Shown here: positions 8,295 to 16,436 of the stretch, piece by piece
Layout: each line of letters starts with the position of its first letter
Numbering within the stretch: position 1 is the first letter of the stretch
NCBI GenBank assembly: GCA_019636565.1
Contig: JAHBXG010000038.1
Coordinates: forward strand, 1 to 33,697
Direction of reading: 5' to 3'
DNA: 33,697 nt
From: Phycisphaeraceae bacterium
GTDB lineage: Bacteria > Planctomycetota > Phycisphaerae > Phycisphaerales > UBA1924
The notes under the pieces: model-generated
What the model was told of the DNA's origin: nothing
What the model saw: the letters and a program-made list of their open reading frames with translations, nothing else
Database searches by the model: none
Program-made: the position numbers and the translations under genes

Positions 8295-10223
8295 TCAGCC
8301 GCCTCCGCCTGCTCCGCTCATGATCCGCTGTTGGAATGCGGGGAAGACTTCTTCGATCGTCGCGAACTTGCCGGCGCGGACGTCGTCCGAGATGGACTTT
8401 GATGCGGCGGTGATGGGACCGGCCATCCCAGCGGCCATCGCGGCGGGTCCGTTGGCGAGGCTTGAGGAATCGAGAAGCCATTGGTTGTCGACGAGCACCA
8501 GTTTGATCGGCGTTGGCTGGGAAGGATGGGTTAGAGTCGCTTCGGACCCGTTCACTTCGACCTTGAAATCCGCGGCGGTGGGCGTGGTCGTGCCCTGCGA
8601 AGCGAGAACGGCTTCGGACATGGTTTTGCCGAACTTTTCCTTGCAAACTTTGTCCAGCGCGTCGGTTGCGCTCGCGACGGTCATGAGCGAGGCGACAACT
8701 CCTTCGTGGGCTGGATCGCTGAACCGGGTCAGCGGCTTGAGCGTTTCGAAATTGCCTTGCTCCATCGCGACGAAGATCACGCCCCACGCGGCCCCCGCAT
8801 CCGGCGCGGCGGCGGTTGGTTCGGCGGGAGTTTCTGATGCGGCCGGAGTTTCCGGTGGGGCCGGAACTTCTGATTCCGACTTGCCGGCGAGAGCTCCGAT
8901 GGAGTCGGCCAATTGAGTCATTCGTTCTTTTATGGCGGCGGCGCCCTGTCCACGGAGTTGAACGGACGAGAATGCGGACTGGGCGGCCTCGAACGCAGCC
9001 TTGGCGTCGTCGGTCGCCAGTCGGAACTGCTCGGCGGAATCTTTCTGCGGCGCCTCGAGCGAAGCGGCGAATGGCAGGGGCGGGAGGGCGGCGGAGAATC
9101 GATGCAGGAAGGCTCCGTACGACTTGAGGCTGGAGGCCTTGGCGGAGAGTGCGCCGGCGAGCGCGAGTTGGGTCCGGCCGACGAGGATTTTGCCGCTGAG
9201 AGAGGAATCGGAAGCGGCGGCCTTGGCGGATGCCGCGGCGGCGCGGAGCGAAGCGATCGCTTCATCGTATTTGGCGATGACGCCCGAGCTGCGGGCCGAA
9301 GCGAGATCCGCGAGGCCCGACTCGATCTGCTTTGCGGTATCTGCCGCGGCAGCGCGCGACTGTGCGGAAGCGGCCCGACCCTGCTGGGCCCGCTCGCTGA
9401 GTTCGAGTTTCTCGCGATCGAGGCTGGCGATCCGGTTCTGCGTGGCGGCGATGAGGACTTTGAGTTCCTCGGCCTGCGGCTGGGTGACATCGGCCTGAGC
9501 CTGGAGGCGCGAGGCTTCGACGCGGATGGCATCGCCCTTTCGGCGTTGCTCACGAGCGGAGGTGAGAACAGTTTCCGCTTCGCTCGCGCTGAGGGATGCG
9601 AGCGACTCGCGCGCTTTGGCGAACTCGAGCGAGTACTTGTCGGCCTCCTCGAGCTTTGCCTTTGCTTTGGAGCGAAGATCCGCAAGGCGGCCCTCGACTT
9701 CCTGGAGCTGTGATTGGAGCGTCTGGACTTCGCGATCTCGCTCAGCGCGGTCCGCGTCGATGCGGGTGAGCATCGGAGCGGGATCGAACCCCTGAGCGGT
9801 GTCTGCAGCGATGCTGTATGCGACCCAGTTGTCGAGCAGCACTCGCAGCAGCGATGCCTGATTGATGACGGCCTGCTCGAGCAGGGCGGCCTCGTCGAGT
9901 TGGGCCTGCGCCTGGCCGAGTTGCGAAGTTCCGACCAGGACCGAAGCTGCCGCGGCCTGGGGGGTTTTTTCTTCGGCGCTCGCGACTGGCTTGGCGAGGG
10001 CGATCGTGTCCTTGTAGTTCTTGGATTGGAAGGAGTCGTACGGAGTTGCGTACGCGCCGCCCGAATTGGCTTGGAGTTTGGCCGAACCGGTGGCGAGAGC
10101 GTGCTGATTCTGATCGGCGCGCTCGCACGCGGCCGGCAACACTCCGGCGGCAAGCACGAGCACTGTCAAGAGTCCCGTCACAGGGGCCGGGCGGCGGAGA
10201 TGGATCAACGGGCGAACCTGCAT
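8295..10223 (-). CDS. Exported coiled-coil protein with C-terminal NTF2-like domain, unknown function
   Basis: 642 residues. A hydrophobic export segment (VTGLLTVLVLAAGVLPAAC, about 15-33) ends in a cysteine. This suggests a lipoprotein, although proline stands where a lipobox usually has leucine. Long heptad-rich helices cover about 125-430, with Ala/Glu/Gln/Arg-rich stretches such as V-Q-T-L-Q-S-Q-L-Q-E-V-E-G-R-L. A Pro/Ala/Glu linker follows at about 470-495. The C-terminal part has V-N-G-S-E-A-T-L-T-H-P and I-K-L-V-L-V-D-N-Q-W-L-L-D, reminiscent of small DUF4878-type (NTF2-like) lipoprotein domains. The protein ends in a Gly-rich tail. Overall it looks like an envelope-spanning structural or scaffold protein. 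It follows the CX4CH gene by 96 bp on the same strand. Confidence 0.7.
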   Translation of the reverse strand: MQVRPLIHLRRPAPVTGLLTVLVLAAGVLPAACERADQNQHALATGSAKLQANSGGAYATPYDSFQSKNYKDTIALAKPVASAEEKTPQAAAASVLVGTSQLGQAQAQLDEAALLEQAVINQASLLRVLLDNWVAYSIAADTAQGFDPAPMLTRIDADRAERDREVQTLQSQLQEVEGRLADLRSKAKAKLEEADKYSLEFAKARESLASLSASEAETVLTSAREQRRKGDAIRVEASRLQAQADVTQPQAEELKVLIAATQNRIASLDREKLELSERAQQGRAASAQSRAAAADTAKQIESGLADLASARSSGVIAKYDEAIASLRAAAASAKAAASDSSLSGKILVGRTQLALAGALSAKASSLKSYGAFLHRFSAALPPLPFAASLEAPQKDSAEQFRLATDDAKAAFEAAQSAFSSVQLRGQGAAAIKERMTQLADSIGALAGKSESEVPAPPETPAASETPAEPTAAAPDAGAAWGVIFVAMEQGNFETLKPLTRFSDPAHEGVVASLMTVASATDALDKVCKEKFGKTMSEAVLASQGTTTPTAADFKVEVNGSEATLTHPSQPTPIKLVLVDNQWLLDSSSLANGPAAMAAGMAGPITAASKSISDDVRAGKFATIEEVFPAFQQRIMSGAGGGG

Positions 10224-10319
10224 GCGGGCCTCCGGCGGGGATTGGATACTTCGTCTTTGATCGCGGAACGGAGCAAGGGGGATAGTTTATCAGGCAGAGC
10301 GGTAGAACGCGAGGAAGTC

Positions 10320-11759
10320 TCACCGTTCGCCGTTGGCAGCGGGTCCGAGCTGGAGCGTTCCTTTCGGAGCGGGCGGGTCATAGGTGATGCCATATTCCGG
10401 GCGCGGGCGATACATGGAACGAATCCAATCAAGAGTGGCGTGGTAGCGACGGTCGTCGACCGAGCGGATGGCGGGCTTCCACAGGTCGGTACCGGCCTGG
10501 TTTCGGACCAAGGGATGGGGACGCGTGGTGAGGCTGCGGGGCATGGCCATCTGGAGGAGCGGAGATTTTTCCGGCTCTTCGTAGTTGATCAAGGGTTTTC
10601 CGTCCATGAGCCGGAAGCGGTCCAGGATAAGGAAATTGGTGTAGTAGGTGTACGCGTCGGTGGGTCGGGAGCGCTTCAGCATCAGCCGCCCGGCATCCTC
10701 ACCTCCGTGGCAGCGGCTGGTAGCGCAGCCGTTCATGATCCAGCCCTGATGCACATCCCGCTTAAAGGATTGGAGGGACGCGGGGTCCTCCAGGACCTTG
10801 ACCATGGGGTACAGGTCCTTTGCTTTCAATCGATAGAGCAGATCGAGGATCTGTGACGGCTTGGTCTGATACAGCCGGTCCCGCAACTCTGGAGTCGCGG
10901 GCATGAGCGAGTCGTCGGAATAGCGGGCGATCAGGGAGGCGATGAGTTCGCGCGGGATCAGTAGACGCGGGGGATTCGCGAGATCGATTTCGTAGACGCG
11001 GATCAAATTGATCTGGTCTTCACTCAGAACCGGGAATGGATGCGAAACGTCGGGCTCTTTCCGGTCGTCGATTTCTGAACCCGCGCTTTTTCCTGTGCTG
11101 CTTTCCGATTCGCGAGCGGCCTTGCGGTCGGCGGCGGCCTGATCGATCTCCATCTGCAGTTCGATGGTCTTTTTCAGTTCGCGGGCGTGCGGATGTGCGC
11201 CATCGACTTTGAGCACGCTTTCGAGTTCGGTGAGCGCAAGGTCGTAGCGTTTGCGGTCGCGCAGCCATTCTGCGAGCAGCACGCGACGGTCGAGGTCGGA
11301 ATCATCGATCGCGGCCCGCATCTGCCGGTAGCGCTCTTCGACCGGAGGCTGCGGCATGACCCGGAGCACGTTTTCCTTGGAGAATCGAGTCGGGATGCCG
11401 GCGATCAGCACCGTGTACATTTCGTCTTCGATGCTCACGAGCCGGCCCACAACCTGCGAACCGTCTTTCAGGACGAGAATGGTTTCAAGCTGTCCCGACG
11501 GAACAGGCACCGGCTCGGTTTCAGCCGGAGGCGGAATTGCAGGCGATGGTTTTGACGCGGGCTCCTGGGTCGGCGGTGGCGGAGTTGCTTCTGGCTTCTC
11601 GTCCGGTTGTGCCGGCTCGGCTTTGGGTGCCGGCGGGGTCGGGTTTTCCGGGGCCGGATCGTCGCAGATCGCGAGCGTGGGGCTACTGGCGAAAATGCAC
11701 GTCGCCAAGGCAAAGACCCGCCATGAGCAGCGGTTGGATGGGCCCGCGAAAGACTTCAT
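10320..11759 (-). CDS. Secreted protein with CX4CH heme-like motif, unknown function
   Basis: 479 residues. The signal peptide is WRVFALATCIFASSPTLA, followed by a Pro-rich linker at about 35-88. A small beta-rich segment at about 91-134 (I-L-V-L-K-D-G-S-Q-V-V-G-R-L-V) resembles an SH3-like or Sm-like barrel common in planctomycete secreted proteins. A TPR-like pair of helices lies at about 157-202. The C-terminal half holds N-G-C-A-T-S-R-C-H-G-G, where Cys345, Cys350 and His351 form CX4CH. That is a spaced variant of the covalent heme site. Methionines near 404-406 could be a sixth ligand, but this is speculative. A periplasmic mono-heme protein, or a cysteine-stabilised relative that lost heme, both fit. 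The gene lies between the receiver gene and the coiled-coil gene. Confidence 0.7.
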   Translation of the reverse strand: MKSFAGPSNRCSWRVFALATCIFASSPTLAICDDPAPENPTPPAPKAEPAQPDEKPEATPPPPTQEPASKPSPAIPPPAETEPVPVPSGQLETILVLKDGSQVVGRLVSIEDEMYTVLIAGIPTRFSKENVLRVMPQPPVEERYRQMRAAIDDSDLDRRVLLAEWLRDRKRYDLALTELESVLKVDGAHPHARELKKTIELQMEIDQAAADRKAARESESSTGKSAGSEIDDRKEPDVSHPFPVLSEDQINLIRVYEIDLANPPRLLIPRELIASLIARYSDDSLMPATPELRDRLYQTKPSQILDLLYRLKAKDLYPMVKVLEDPASLQSFKRDVHQGWIMNGCATSRCHGGEDAGRLMLKRSRPTDAYTYYTNFLILDRFRLMDGKPLINYEEPEKSPLLQMAMPRSLTTRPHPLVRNQAGTDLWKPAIRSVDDRRYHATLDWIRSMYRPRPEYGITYDPPAPKGTLQLGPAANGER

Positions 11760-11897
11760 TTGGTCCGCGATTGTCCGTTCCCTGGGCGATGCTGTCCAGC
11801 ACCGTGCCGCAGATTCGCAGTTGCGCTACGGACCCGGGGCACCCGGGGTTGCGGCAAATCCTGCCGACCGAGAGCAATGCAAGCCTTGGCAGGTATT

Positions 11898-12269
11898 TCA
11901 GGCGGCCCGCAGGCGGGTCGCGGCGGCGATGGCCCCTTCGATGCAGCGGCGGAGCGCCTCGGGGGCGAATGGTTTGTTCAGGATTTGGACGCCCGGGAGT
12001 TCGGGCTCGAAGGCGGGCGAATCGGAGTTGCGAAGCAAGATGCACTTCGTCGTTGCGCCGGCTTGGCGGAGCGAATCGACCAAGGACTTTGCGTCGTTTC
12101 CGATCATGGCGTGATCGAACAAGCAAAGGTCAAAGTTCGCGAGGCACGCCCGAGCGATCGCTTCCTGTCCGTTCGAGGCCTCGTCCACGTCGTAATACCC
12201 GAGTTGGGCGAGTACGGCGCGAGCGATGTTGCGCATGGTTCGAGATTGGTCGGCGACGAGAATCCGCAT
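11898..12269 (-). CDS. Stand-alone CheY-like receiver protein with degenerate active site
   Basis: 123 residues from the ATG at 12269. The opening M-R-I-L-V-A-D-Q-S-R-T-M-R matches the CheY start, but the usual Asp-Asp pair is Asp7-Gln8. The phospho-acceptor Asp52 (C-L-F-D-H-A-M) and Lys99 (L-N-K-P-F) are kept. The switch Thr is Asn81 (L-L-R-N-S). The family turn M-P-x-x-D-G reads M-I-G-N-D-A. Acidic residues bind Mg2+ in normal receivers, so phosphorylation could be impaired or altered. There is no output domain, so it would act by protein contact. No histidine kinase is encoded nearby. The long frame upstream (to 13142) runs through the tRNA and is not coding. Confidence 0.85.
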   Translation of the reverse strand: MRILVADQSRTMRNIARAVLAQLGYYDVDEASNGQEAIARACLANFDLCLFDHAMIGNDAKSLVDSLRQAGATTKCILLRNSDSPAFEPELPGVQILNKPFAPEALRRCIEGAIAAATRLRAA

Positions 12270-12420
12270 GGCTGATGCGGAAGCATCGACCGAGAATTGA
12301 TGCGGCTTTGCGCGCACACGGCAAAACCGGGCGCACTTCTTGCCTCGCCATGAGAAACTGATTGAGTTTGGTGCGGAGAGCGTGCCGGAACGCCCGGACT
12401 GATCACGCCGCGAAAGGAAA

Positions 12421-12504
12421 TGCCCAGGAGAGGATTTGAACCTCCATGCCCTTGCGGGCGCTACCACCTCAAGGTAGTGCGTCTGCCAATTTCGCCACCT
12501 GGGC
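12421..12504 (-). tRNA. tRNA-Leu (anticodon GAG)
   Basis: An 84-nt cloverleaf on the minus strand. The acceptor stem is GCCCAGG paired with CCTGGGC, plus discriminator A at 12421. The anticodon stem CTACC/GGTAG encloses the loop TTGAGGT, so the anticodon GAG lies at 12468-12470 and reads CUC/CUU leucine codons. A long variable arm (CGCCCGCAAGGGC) makes it class II, as expected for leucine. The T arm contains GGTTCAAATCC. The 3' CCA is not encoded, since TTTCC follows, and must be added by a nucleotidyltransferase. Confidence 0.96.
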
Positions 12505-12624
12505 TTCGATGCGGGGGGAAACCCGCACGGTGGGGACAAATATAGTCGCGTTTTCGCCCGCCGCGCGGATAAACTTGGGCCGACGGGTTGTTGACCCAAA
12601 GGGGGCGGCCCGAACGGAAACAAT

Positions 12625-13104
12625 GTGGAGGTGCTTGTGGTGGAGACGCGGGAAACAGCCGCGATTCTGGAGTCCCTGGCCGACGCTGCCCGGGGGGCGG
12701 GCGTGTTTGGCGAGGTGACAGTGATGAACGGCCGACTGGTCGCGAGGGCCGCGGCATCGGCCGCGCCGGCGGAGTACCGGGTGGAGGTCGAGAATGGCGA
12801 GGCGTGCGTCGGGGTGTTCACGGCGGACCGGTGGCTGAGCCATTCGGTCGAGGCGGATCTGTTGAATACGGGAGATGATCTCGAGGAACTGCTGGAAGAG
12901 GAACTCGCGGAGGTTGGTTTCGCGGGCGAGGCACCTTCGATCGACCACTTCCGCAACGACGAGAAAATGTTCGCGTTTCGATCGCGGACAGGGATCGGAC
13001 TGAGCGAGCCGGAAGCCCAAGAGCGGATTTGGCAGATGCTTCTGGCATACCAATCCTGCTTCCGGCATCTGGGTGATATGCACAAGGACGGCGAAGAAGC
13101 GTGA
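12625..13104 (+). CDS. Small acidic protein of unknown function upstream of glycosyltransferase
   Basis: 159 residues, GTG start (an ATG two bases earlier is out of frame). It opens with V-L-V-V-E-T-R-E-T-A-A-I-L-E-S-L, followed by beta-rich stretches. A strongly acidic helix D-D-L-E-E-L-L-E-E-E-L-A-E-V lies at about 84-97. The C-terminal half reads H-F-R-N-D-E-K-M-F-A-F-R-S, then A-Q-E-R-I-W-Q-M-L-L-A-Y-Q-S-C-F. No signal peptide, membrane helix or catalytic motif is seen, so it is probably cytoplasmic. The base composition matches its neighbours and the reading frame is clean, which supports a real gene. The glycosyltransferase starts 58 bp downstream on the same strand, suggesting an operon. 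I do not recognise the family. Confidence 0.7.
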   Translation: MEVLVVETRETAAILESLADAARGAGVFGEVTVMNGRLVARAAASAAPAEYRVEVENGEACVGVFTADRWLSHSVEADLLNTGDDLEELLEEELAEVGFAGEAPSIDHFRNDEKMFAFRSRTGIGLSEPEAQERIWQMLLAYQSCFRHLGDMHKDGEEA

Positions 13105-13162
13105 AGCACACCAAGGCCCAAATTCTGCACGGTTGGCCGCAAGTGCGGGCCGGGAGCGTGTC

Positions 13163-14695
13163 ATGAGAGTGCTCATGCTCGGGTGGGAATTTCCGCCGTT
13201 CATTGCGGGCGGTCTGGGGGTCGCCTGCTACGGACTGACCCGTGCGCTCGATTCGCTCGGACATCGGGTGACATTTGTTCTTCCCAAGTCGGTGGATCGT
13301 TCGCAGTCGTCGCACGTTCGGCTGCTGAGTCCAGAGGGCCAAGCGGCGCGGATGCGGGGGGAACGCTCTGTATCTTCCAGCGGTGCGCAGGGGCCGGAAA
13401 ATGCGAGCCCGACGAGTACGCTCGCGACGGTGACTGGCGCGGAAGCCTCTCTGGCCGGCGAAGAGCGGATGGCGGAACTCGCTTCGCACGGATTCAAGCA
13501 TGCGGTATTCCGCGGGGTGACGGCGGCTTTTGCCAGTCCGTACCCGGGGCACGATGCGTGCGACAAAACGCAATGGGTGAGCCTGACCGAGGTCGCGGCG
13601 CCGGTGGCTCCGGAAGTGAAGGCTGCCGATGGCGAGCCCGCGGCGCGGGCAGCGGCGCAGCAGATCGCGGAGTTGATGGCGTCGATCTCGCCCGCGCTGG
13701 GCAGCAGCGGAAACGGCGGCGTGTTGCAGCAGGGAAACGGCGCGTACGGGTTTGACCTGGTCGGCGACGCAGAGCGATACGCGCGCCTGGTCGTCTCGCT
13801 CACGCGCAGCGATGAATTTGATGTCATCCACGCGCACGATTGGCTGACATTTCCTGCGGGCGTCATGCTGAGCCGGATCACCGGCAAGCCGCTGCTCGTT
13901 CACATGCATTCCACTGAGTTCGACCGGGCCGGCAACAACGTCAACCAGCGCGTGTACGACATCGAGCGGTTGGGCATGCACGCGGCGGACCGAGTGCTGG
14001 CCGTGAGCCAACTGACGAAGAACATCTGCGAGCGACGTTACGGAGTTCCGGCGGACAAGATCGATGTCGTGTACAACGGCATCGAGCGCGAGAATCAGCA
14101 GCCGCCGGTCGGCGCGGATATTCGATCGGCGGACCGGATCGTGCTTTTCCTTGGCCGGATCACGATGCAGAAGGGGCCGGAGTACTTCATCGCGGCCGCG
14201 AAGCGGGTGCTGGAGAAGGTGGAAAACGTCAAGTTCGTCATCGCCGGCTCGGGCGACATGGCGCTGCGGATGGTGGAACTTGCTGCAAACATGGGCATCG
14301 GGCACAAGGTGCTGTTCACGGGCTTCCTGCGCGGAAAGGACGTGGAACGGATTTACTCGATGGCCGACTGCTATGTCATGCCCAGTGTGAGCGAGCCCTT
14401 CGGGCTGGCGGCGCTCGAGGCGATCAGCCACGATGTGCCGGTGATCGTGAGCAAGACGAGCGGCGTGTCGGAAGTGCTCTCGCACGTGCTTAAGGTCGAT
14501 TTCTGGGACATCGACGAGATGGCGAACAAGATCATCGCGGTGCTGCGGCATCCGCCGCTGGGAGCGACGCTGCGAGAGCATGGGAGCTTCGAATTGCAGC
14601 GGCTCACTTGGAGCGGCGCAGCCGAGCGGTGCGTGGCGGCGTATGCCGGGGCGATCAGCGATCGTGCTGGCGAGCGGATACTCCAGCCCGCCTGA
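13163..14695 (+). CDS. Glycosyltransferase family 4, glycogen/starch-synthase-like
   Basis: 510 residues from the ATG at 13163, with GGGAG at 13152-13156 as ribosome-binding site. The N-terminal Rossmann domain starts M-L-G-W-E-F-P-P-F-I-A-G-G-L-G-V, the donor loop seen in starch-synthase-like enzymes. The segment F-D-V-I-H-A-H-D-W-L-T follows after a long insert. The C-terminal GT-B domain has V-L-F-L-G-R-I-T-M-Q-K-G-P-E-Y-F and the catalytic E-x7-E motif, S-E-P-F-G-L-A-A-L-E-A. A retaining transferase using a nucleotide sugar is expected; the acceptor (glycogen, trehalose or a surface glycan) is not clear. Residues about 60-190 are an Ala/Ser/Gly-rich insertion not usual in the family. The gene converges with the ABC permease gene. 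Confidence 0.9.
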   Translation: MRVLMLGWEFPPFIAGGLGVACYGLTRALDSLGHRVTFVLPKSVDRSQSSHVRLLSPEGQAARMRGERSVSSSGAQGPENASPTSTLATVTGAEASLAGEERMAELASHGFKHAVFRGVTAAFASPYPGHDACDKTQWVSLTEVAAPVAPEVKAADGEPAARAAAQQIAELMASISPALGSSGNGGVLQQGNGAYGFDLVGDAERYARLVVSLTRSDEFDVIHAHDWLTFPAGVMLSRITGKPLLVHMHSTEFDRAGNNVNQRVYDIERLGMHAADRVLAVSQLTKNICERRYGVPADKIDVVYNGIERENQQPPVGADIRSADRIVLFLGRITMQKGPEYFIAAAKRVLEKVENVKFVIAGSGDMALRMVELAANMGIGHKVLFTGFLRGKDVERIYSMADCYVMPSVSEPFGLAALEAISHDVPVIVSKTSGVSEVLSHVLKVDFWDIDEMANKIIAVLRHPPLGATLREHGSFELQRLTWSGAAERCVAAYAGAISDRAGERILQPA

Positions 14696-14727
14696 ACAGG
14701 GCGGTTGGGCGACGGGGTGCGGTTCAT

Positions 14728-16083
14728 TCAGCCGACGTCGCGGCCCTCGAAAAGCAGAATGGCGAGTGCCAGGAAGATCGTGATCTGGGAGAACGCGTAC
14801 CCGGCCGCGAGCAGCAAATAGGTGGCGGGGATGGGGCGGTTTTGCGAGACCGCATCGACCATCCAGAAACTCTGCATGTTCGGGAACGCGCCCCACACGA
14901 CGAGCCACACTGGCCGGATCGAGGTCGGACGAAGGAAGACGAAATCGTCCTGCTTGGGCGGACCGATTCGTTCGAGCGGCTTGCCGCCCACCATCCTGAT
15001 GGTGAGTTTCTGTCCCTCGGCTTTGGAGACGACAAGCCCGGGGGGCACGTCCGCGCCGAGGAAGGTCTCGCCCTTCTCGAAATTCCCGGTGAAGCGCGGG
15101 AACGACGCGGTCATCATCGGAAAGCCGGTGGGACTTGGCGAATAGAAAAACGAATCGCCGACTTTGATGGTCGGTTTGGGCGCGTTCTTGAGTTCGATAT
15201 CGAACGACTCACCGGGAAGTTGAAGGAGCGGTTTGCCGGGATCGGTCGGCGTTGCTTTTTCTATCTCGGCGACGATCTGGTTGTCGAAAACTTCGCGACC
15301 GACCAAGTAGTTCGACATGAGCGACAGGACAAAGACGCCCATGCAGACGACGATCGTCATCACCTGCCCGAGCCGCGTGGAGGCGGCGATTGCGACTGAG
15401 GTGAGCACCAGCACGGCCATTGCGAGGCACGCGCAGGCCATCAGAATCTGAGGTTTCAAGTCTACAAGAACGCCCTGGAACTTCCAGTCCCGGTGCGTGA
15501 AGAGCATTGCGACATACGCGAGCAGAATCAACGGAAGCAGCAGGAGCGTCATGGCCTGCGGGAAATTCCACCGGTAAAAGAAATTTCCCCATGCGCCCGC
15601 GATCGCGGAGATGAACACGGCGCCGAGCGCGAAGAAAACGACTGGCTTGTCGATTGTGTCGGCCGCGGTACTCATGACGCCGTGGCGCACGGCCATCAGC
15701 AGGAACACCAGCATGATGACGGTCGCGATGAGGATTGCGCCGCTGACGCCGAGGAACTTGCCGAAGACCACGATCCATCTGGAGATCGGCTTGCTGACGA
15801 CCGTCAGAATGGTCTTGTTTTCGATCTCGCGGCTGATGGCGGCAGTGGCGATGAAGCCCGCGATGAGCGCCCCGCACCCGAAAACGGTGGAAAGCCCGAC
15901 ATCGAGAAGTACCTTGTTGTCGCCCTGGACTTCGGCGCTCTCGATGTCGGCGAGGCTGAAAGCGGACATCCAGGTGATCAGGATTGTGAGCACACCGTTG
16001 CCGAGCATGAGCATCAGCAGGACCGGCTGGCGCAGGCTTTCGATGAAGGTGTTGCGGGCAATGGCAAGGACGCGCAGATTCAT
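14728..16083 (-). CDS. ABC-2 type transporter permease with extracytoplasmic domain
   Basis: 451 residues. It opens with L-A-I-A-R-N-T-F-I-E-S-L-R and a first membrane helix at about 20-40. The coupling-type segment S-R-E-I-E-N-K-T-I-L-T-V-V-S-K-P at about 84-99 then leads into R-W-I-V-V-F-G-K-F-L-G-V, as in ABC-2 export permeases. Five or so further helices follow to about residue 275. A soluble, probably extracytoplasmic, domain lies at about 285-415, and a last helix closes the protein. The same core signature occurs in the permease at 22329-24308, so the two are paralogues. No ATPase gene is adjacent on this strand. It may use the ATPase of the divergent operon. Substrate unknown. Confidence 0.85.
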   Translation of the reverse strand: MNLRVLAIARNTFIESLRQPVLLMLMLGNGVLTILITWMSAFSLADIESAEVQGDNKVLLDVGLSTVFGCGALIAGFIATAAISREIENKTILTVVSKPISRWIVVFGKFLGVSGAILIATVIMLVFLLMAVRHGVMSTAADTIDKPVVFFALGAVFISAIAGAWGNFFYRWNFPQAMTLLLLPLILLAYVAMLFTHRDWKFQGVLVDLKPQILMACACLAMAVLVLTSVAIAASTRLGQVMTIVVCMGVFVLSLMSNYLVGREVFDNQIVAEIEKATPTDPGKPLLQLPGESFDIELKNAPKPTIKVGDSFFYSPSPTGFPMMTASFPRFTGNFEKGETFLGADVPPGLVVSKAEGQKLTIRMVGGKPLERIGPPKQDDFVFLRPTSIRPVWLVVWGAFPNMQSFWMVDAVSQNRPIPATYLLLAAGYAFSQITIFLALAILLFEGRDVG

Positions 16084-16436
16084 GCGGAGAAAGGGCTCCG
16101 GAGCCGGACGGATCGAAGCGGGAAGGCTAGCAAGCCGGCGCGGGATCTTCCCGTGCCTCTAACTGGGACGAACGCTCCGATCTCCTTTCGCGCCGGAAGC
16201 ATCGCAGGTTCGATCGAACCGAAACGAAAGCGGAGCGTATCAAGTCCCGTCCGTTGCGGGTCCGCGTGTTTCTTGCGCGGCCGAGCGGCGCGGATAGTGC
16301 GGCACGGTCCGATTCGGACCGGGGTGGGGGAGGCGTCGCAACATCCGTGTGTGGAGTCCGCCAACTTTCGCGTTGTCGGGTTCTACCATAGCGGTTCCTT
16401 GAACGAATTCGCTCCCGAGGTCTTCGGGGGCTTCCG
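16084..16436. promoter_or_regulatory. 353-bp divergent intergenic region between ABC permease and SPFH operon
   Basis: No convincing gene lies here. The region must carry promoters for the minus-strand permease and the plus-strand SPFH-ABC operon, but I cannot point to confident -35/-10 boxes in this GC-rich sequence. A perfect palindrome with 8-bp arms (CGGTCCGA, one base, TCGGACCG) occurs at 16305-16321 and is a possible operator. The hairpin at 16411-16431 is listed separately. Confidence 0.5.
16411..16431 (+). promoter_or_regulatory. Hairpin covering the putative ribosome-binding site of the first SPFH gene
   Basis: Bases 16411-16418 (GCTCCCGA) can pair with 16424-16431 (TCGGGGGC), including one G-U pair, around a 5-nt loop. 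The 3' arm contains the only G-rich stretch upstream of the ATG at 16437, five bases away. The structure could limit translation of the first operon gene. It could also arise by chance in GC-rich DNA. Confidence 0.4.

Noticed and set aside
8257..8787. N-terminal extension of the ferredoxin-NADP reductase frame
   Set aside because: The extra residues are Arg-rich and overlap the end of the coiled-coil gene on the same strand. The family fold starts after the ATG at 8256.
12270..13142. N-terminal extension of the receiver frame
   Set aside because: It passes through the tRNA-Leu gene on the same strand and antisense to the small acidic gene. The receiver fold begins exactly at the ATG at 12269.
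12818..14908. Minus-strand open frame of 696 codons
   Set aside because: Antisense to the glycosyltransferase. Arg/His-rich shadow translation.
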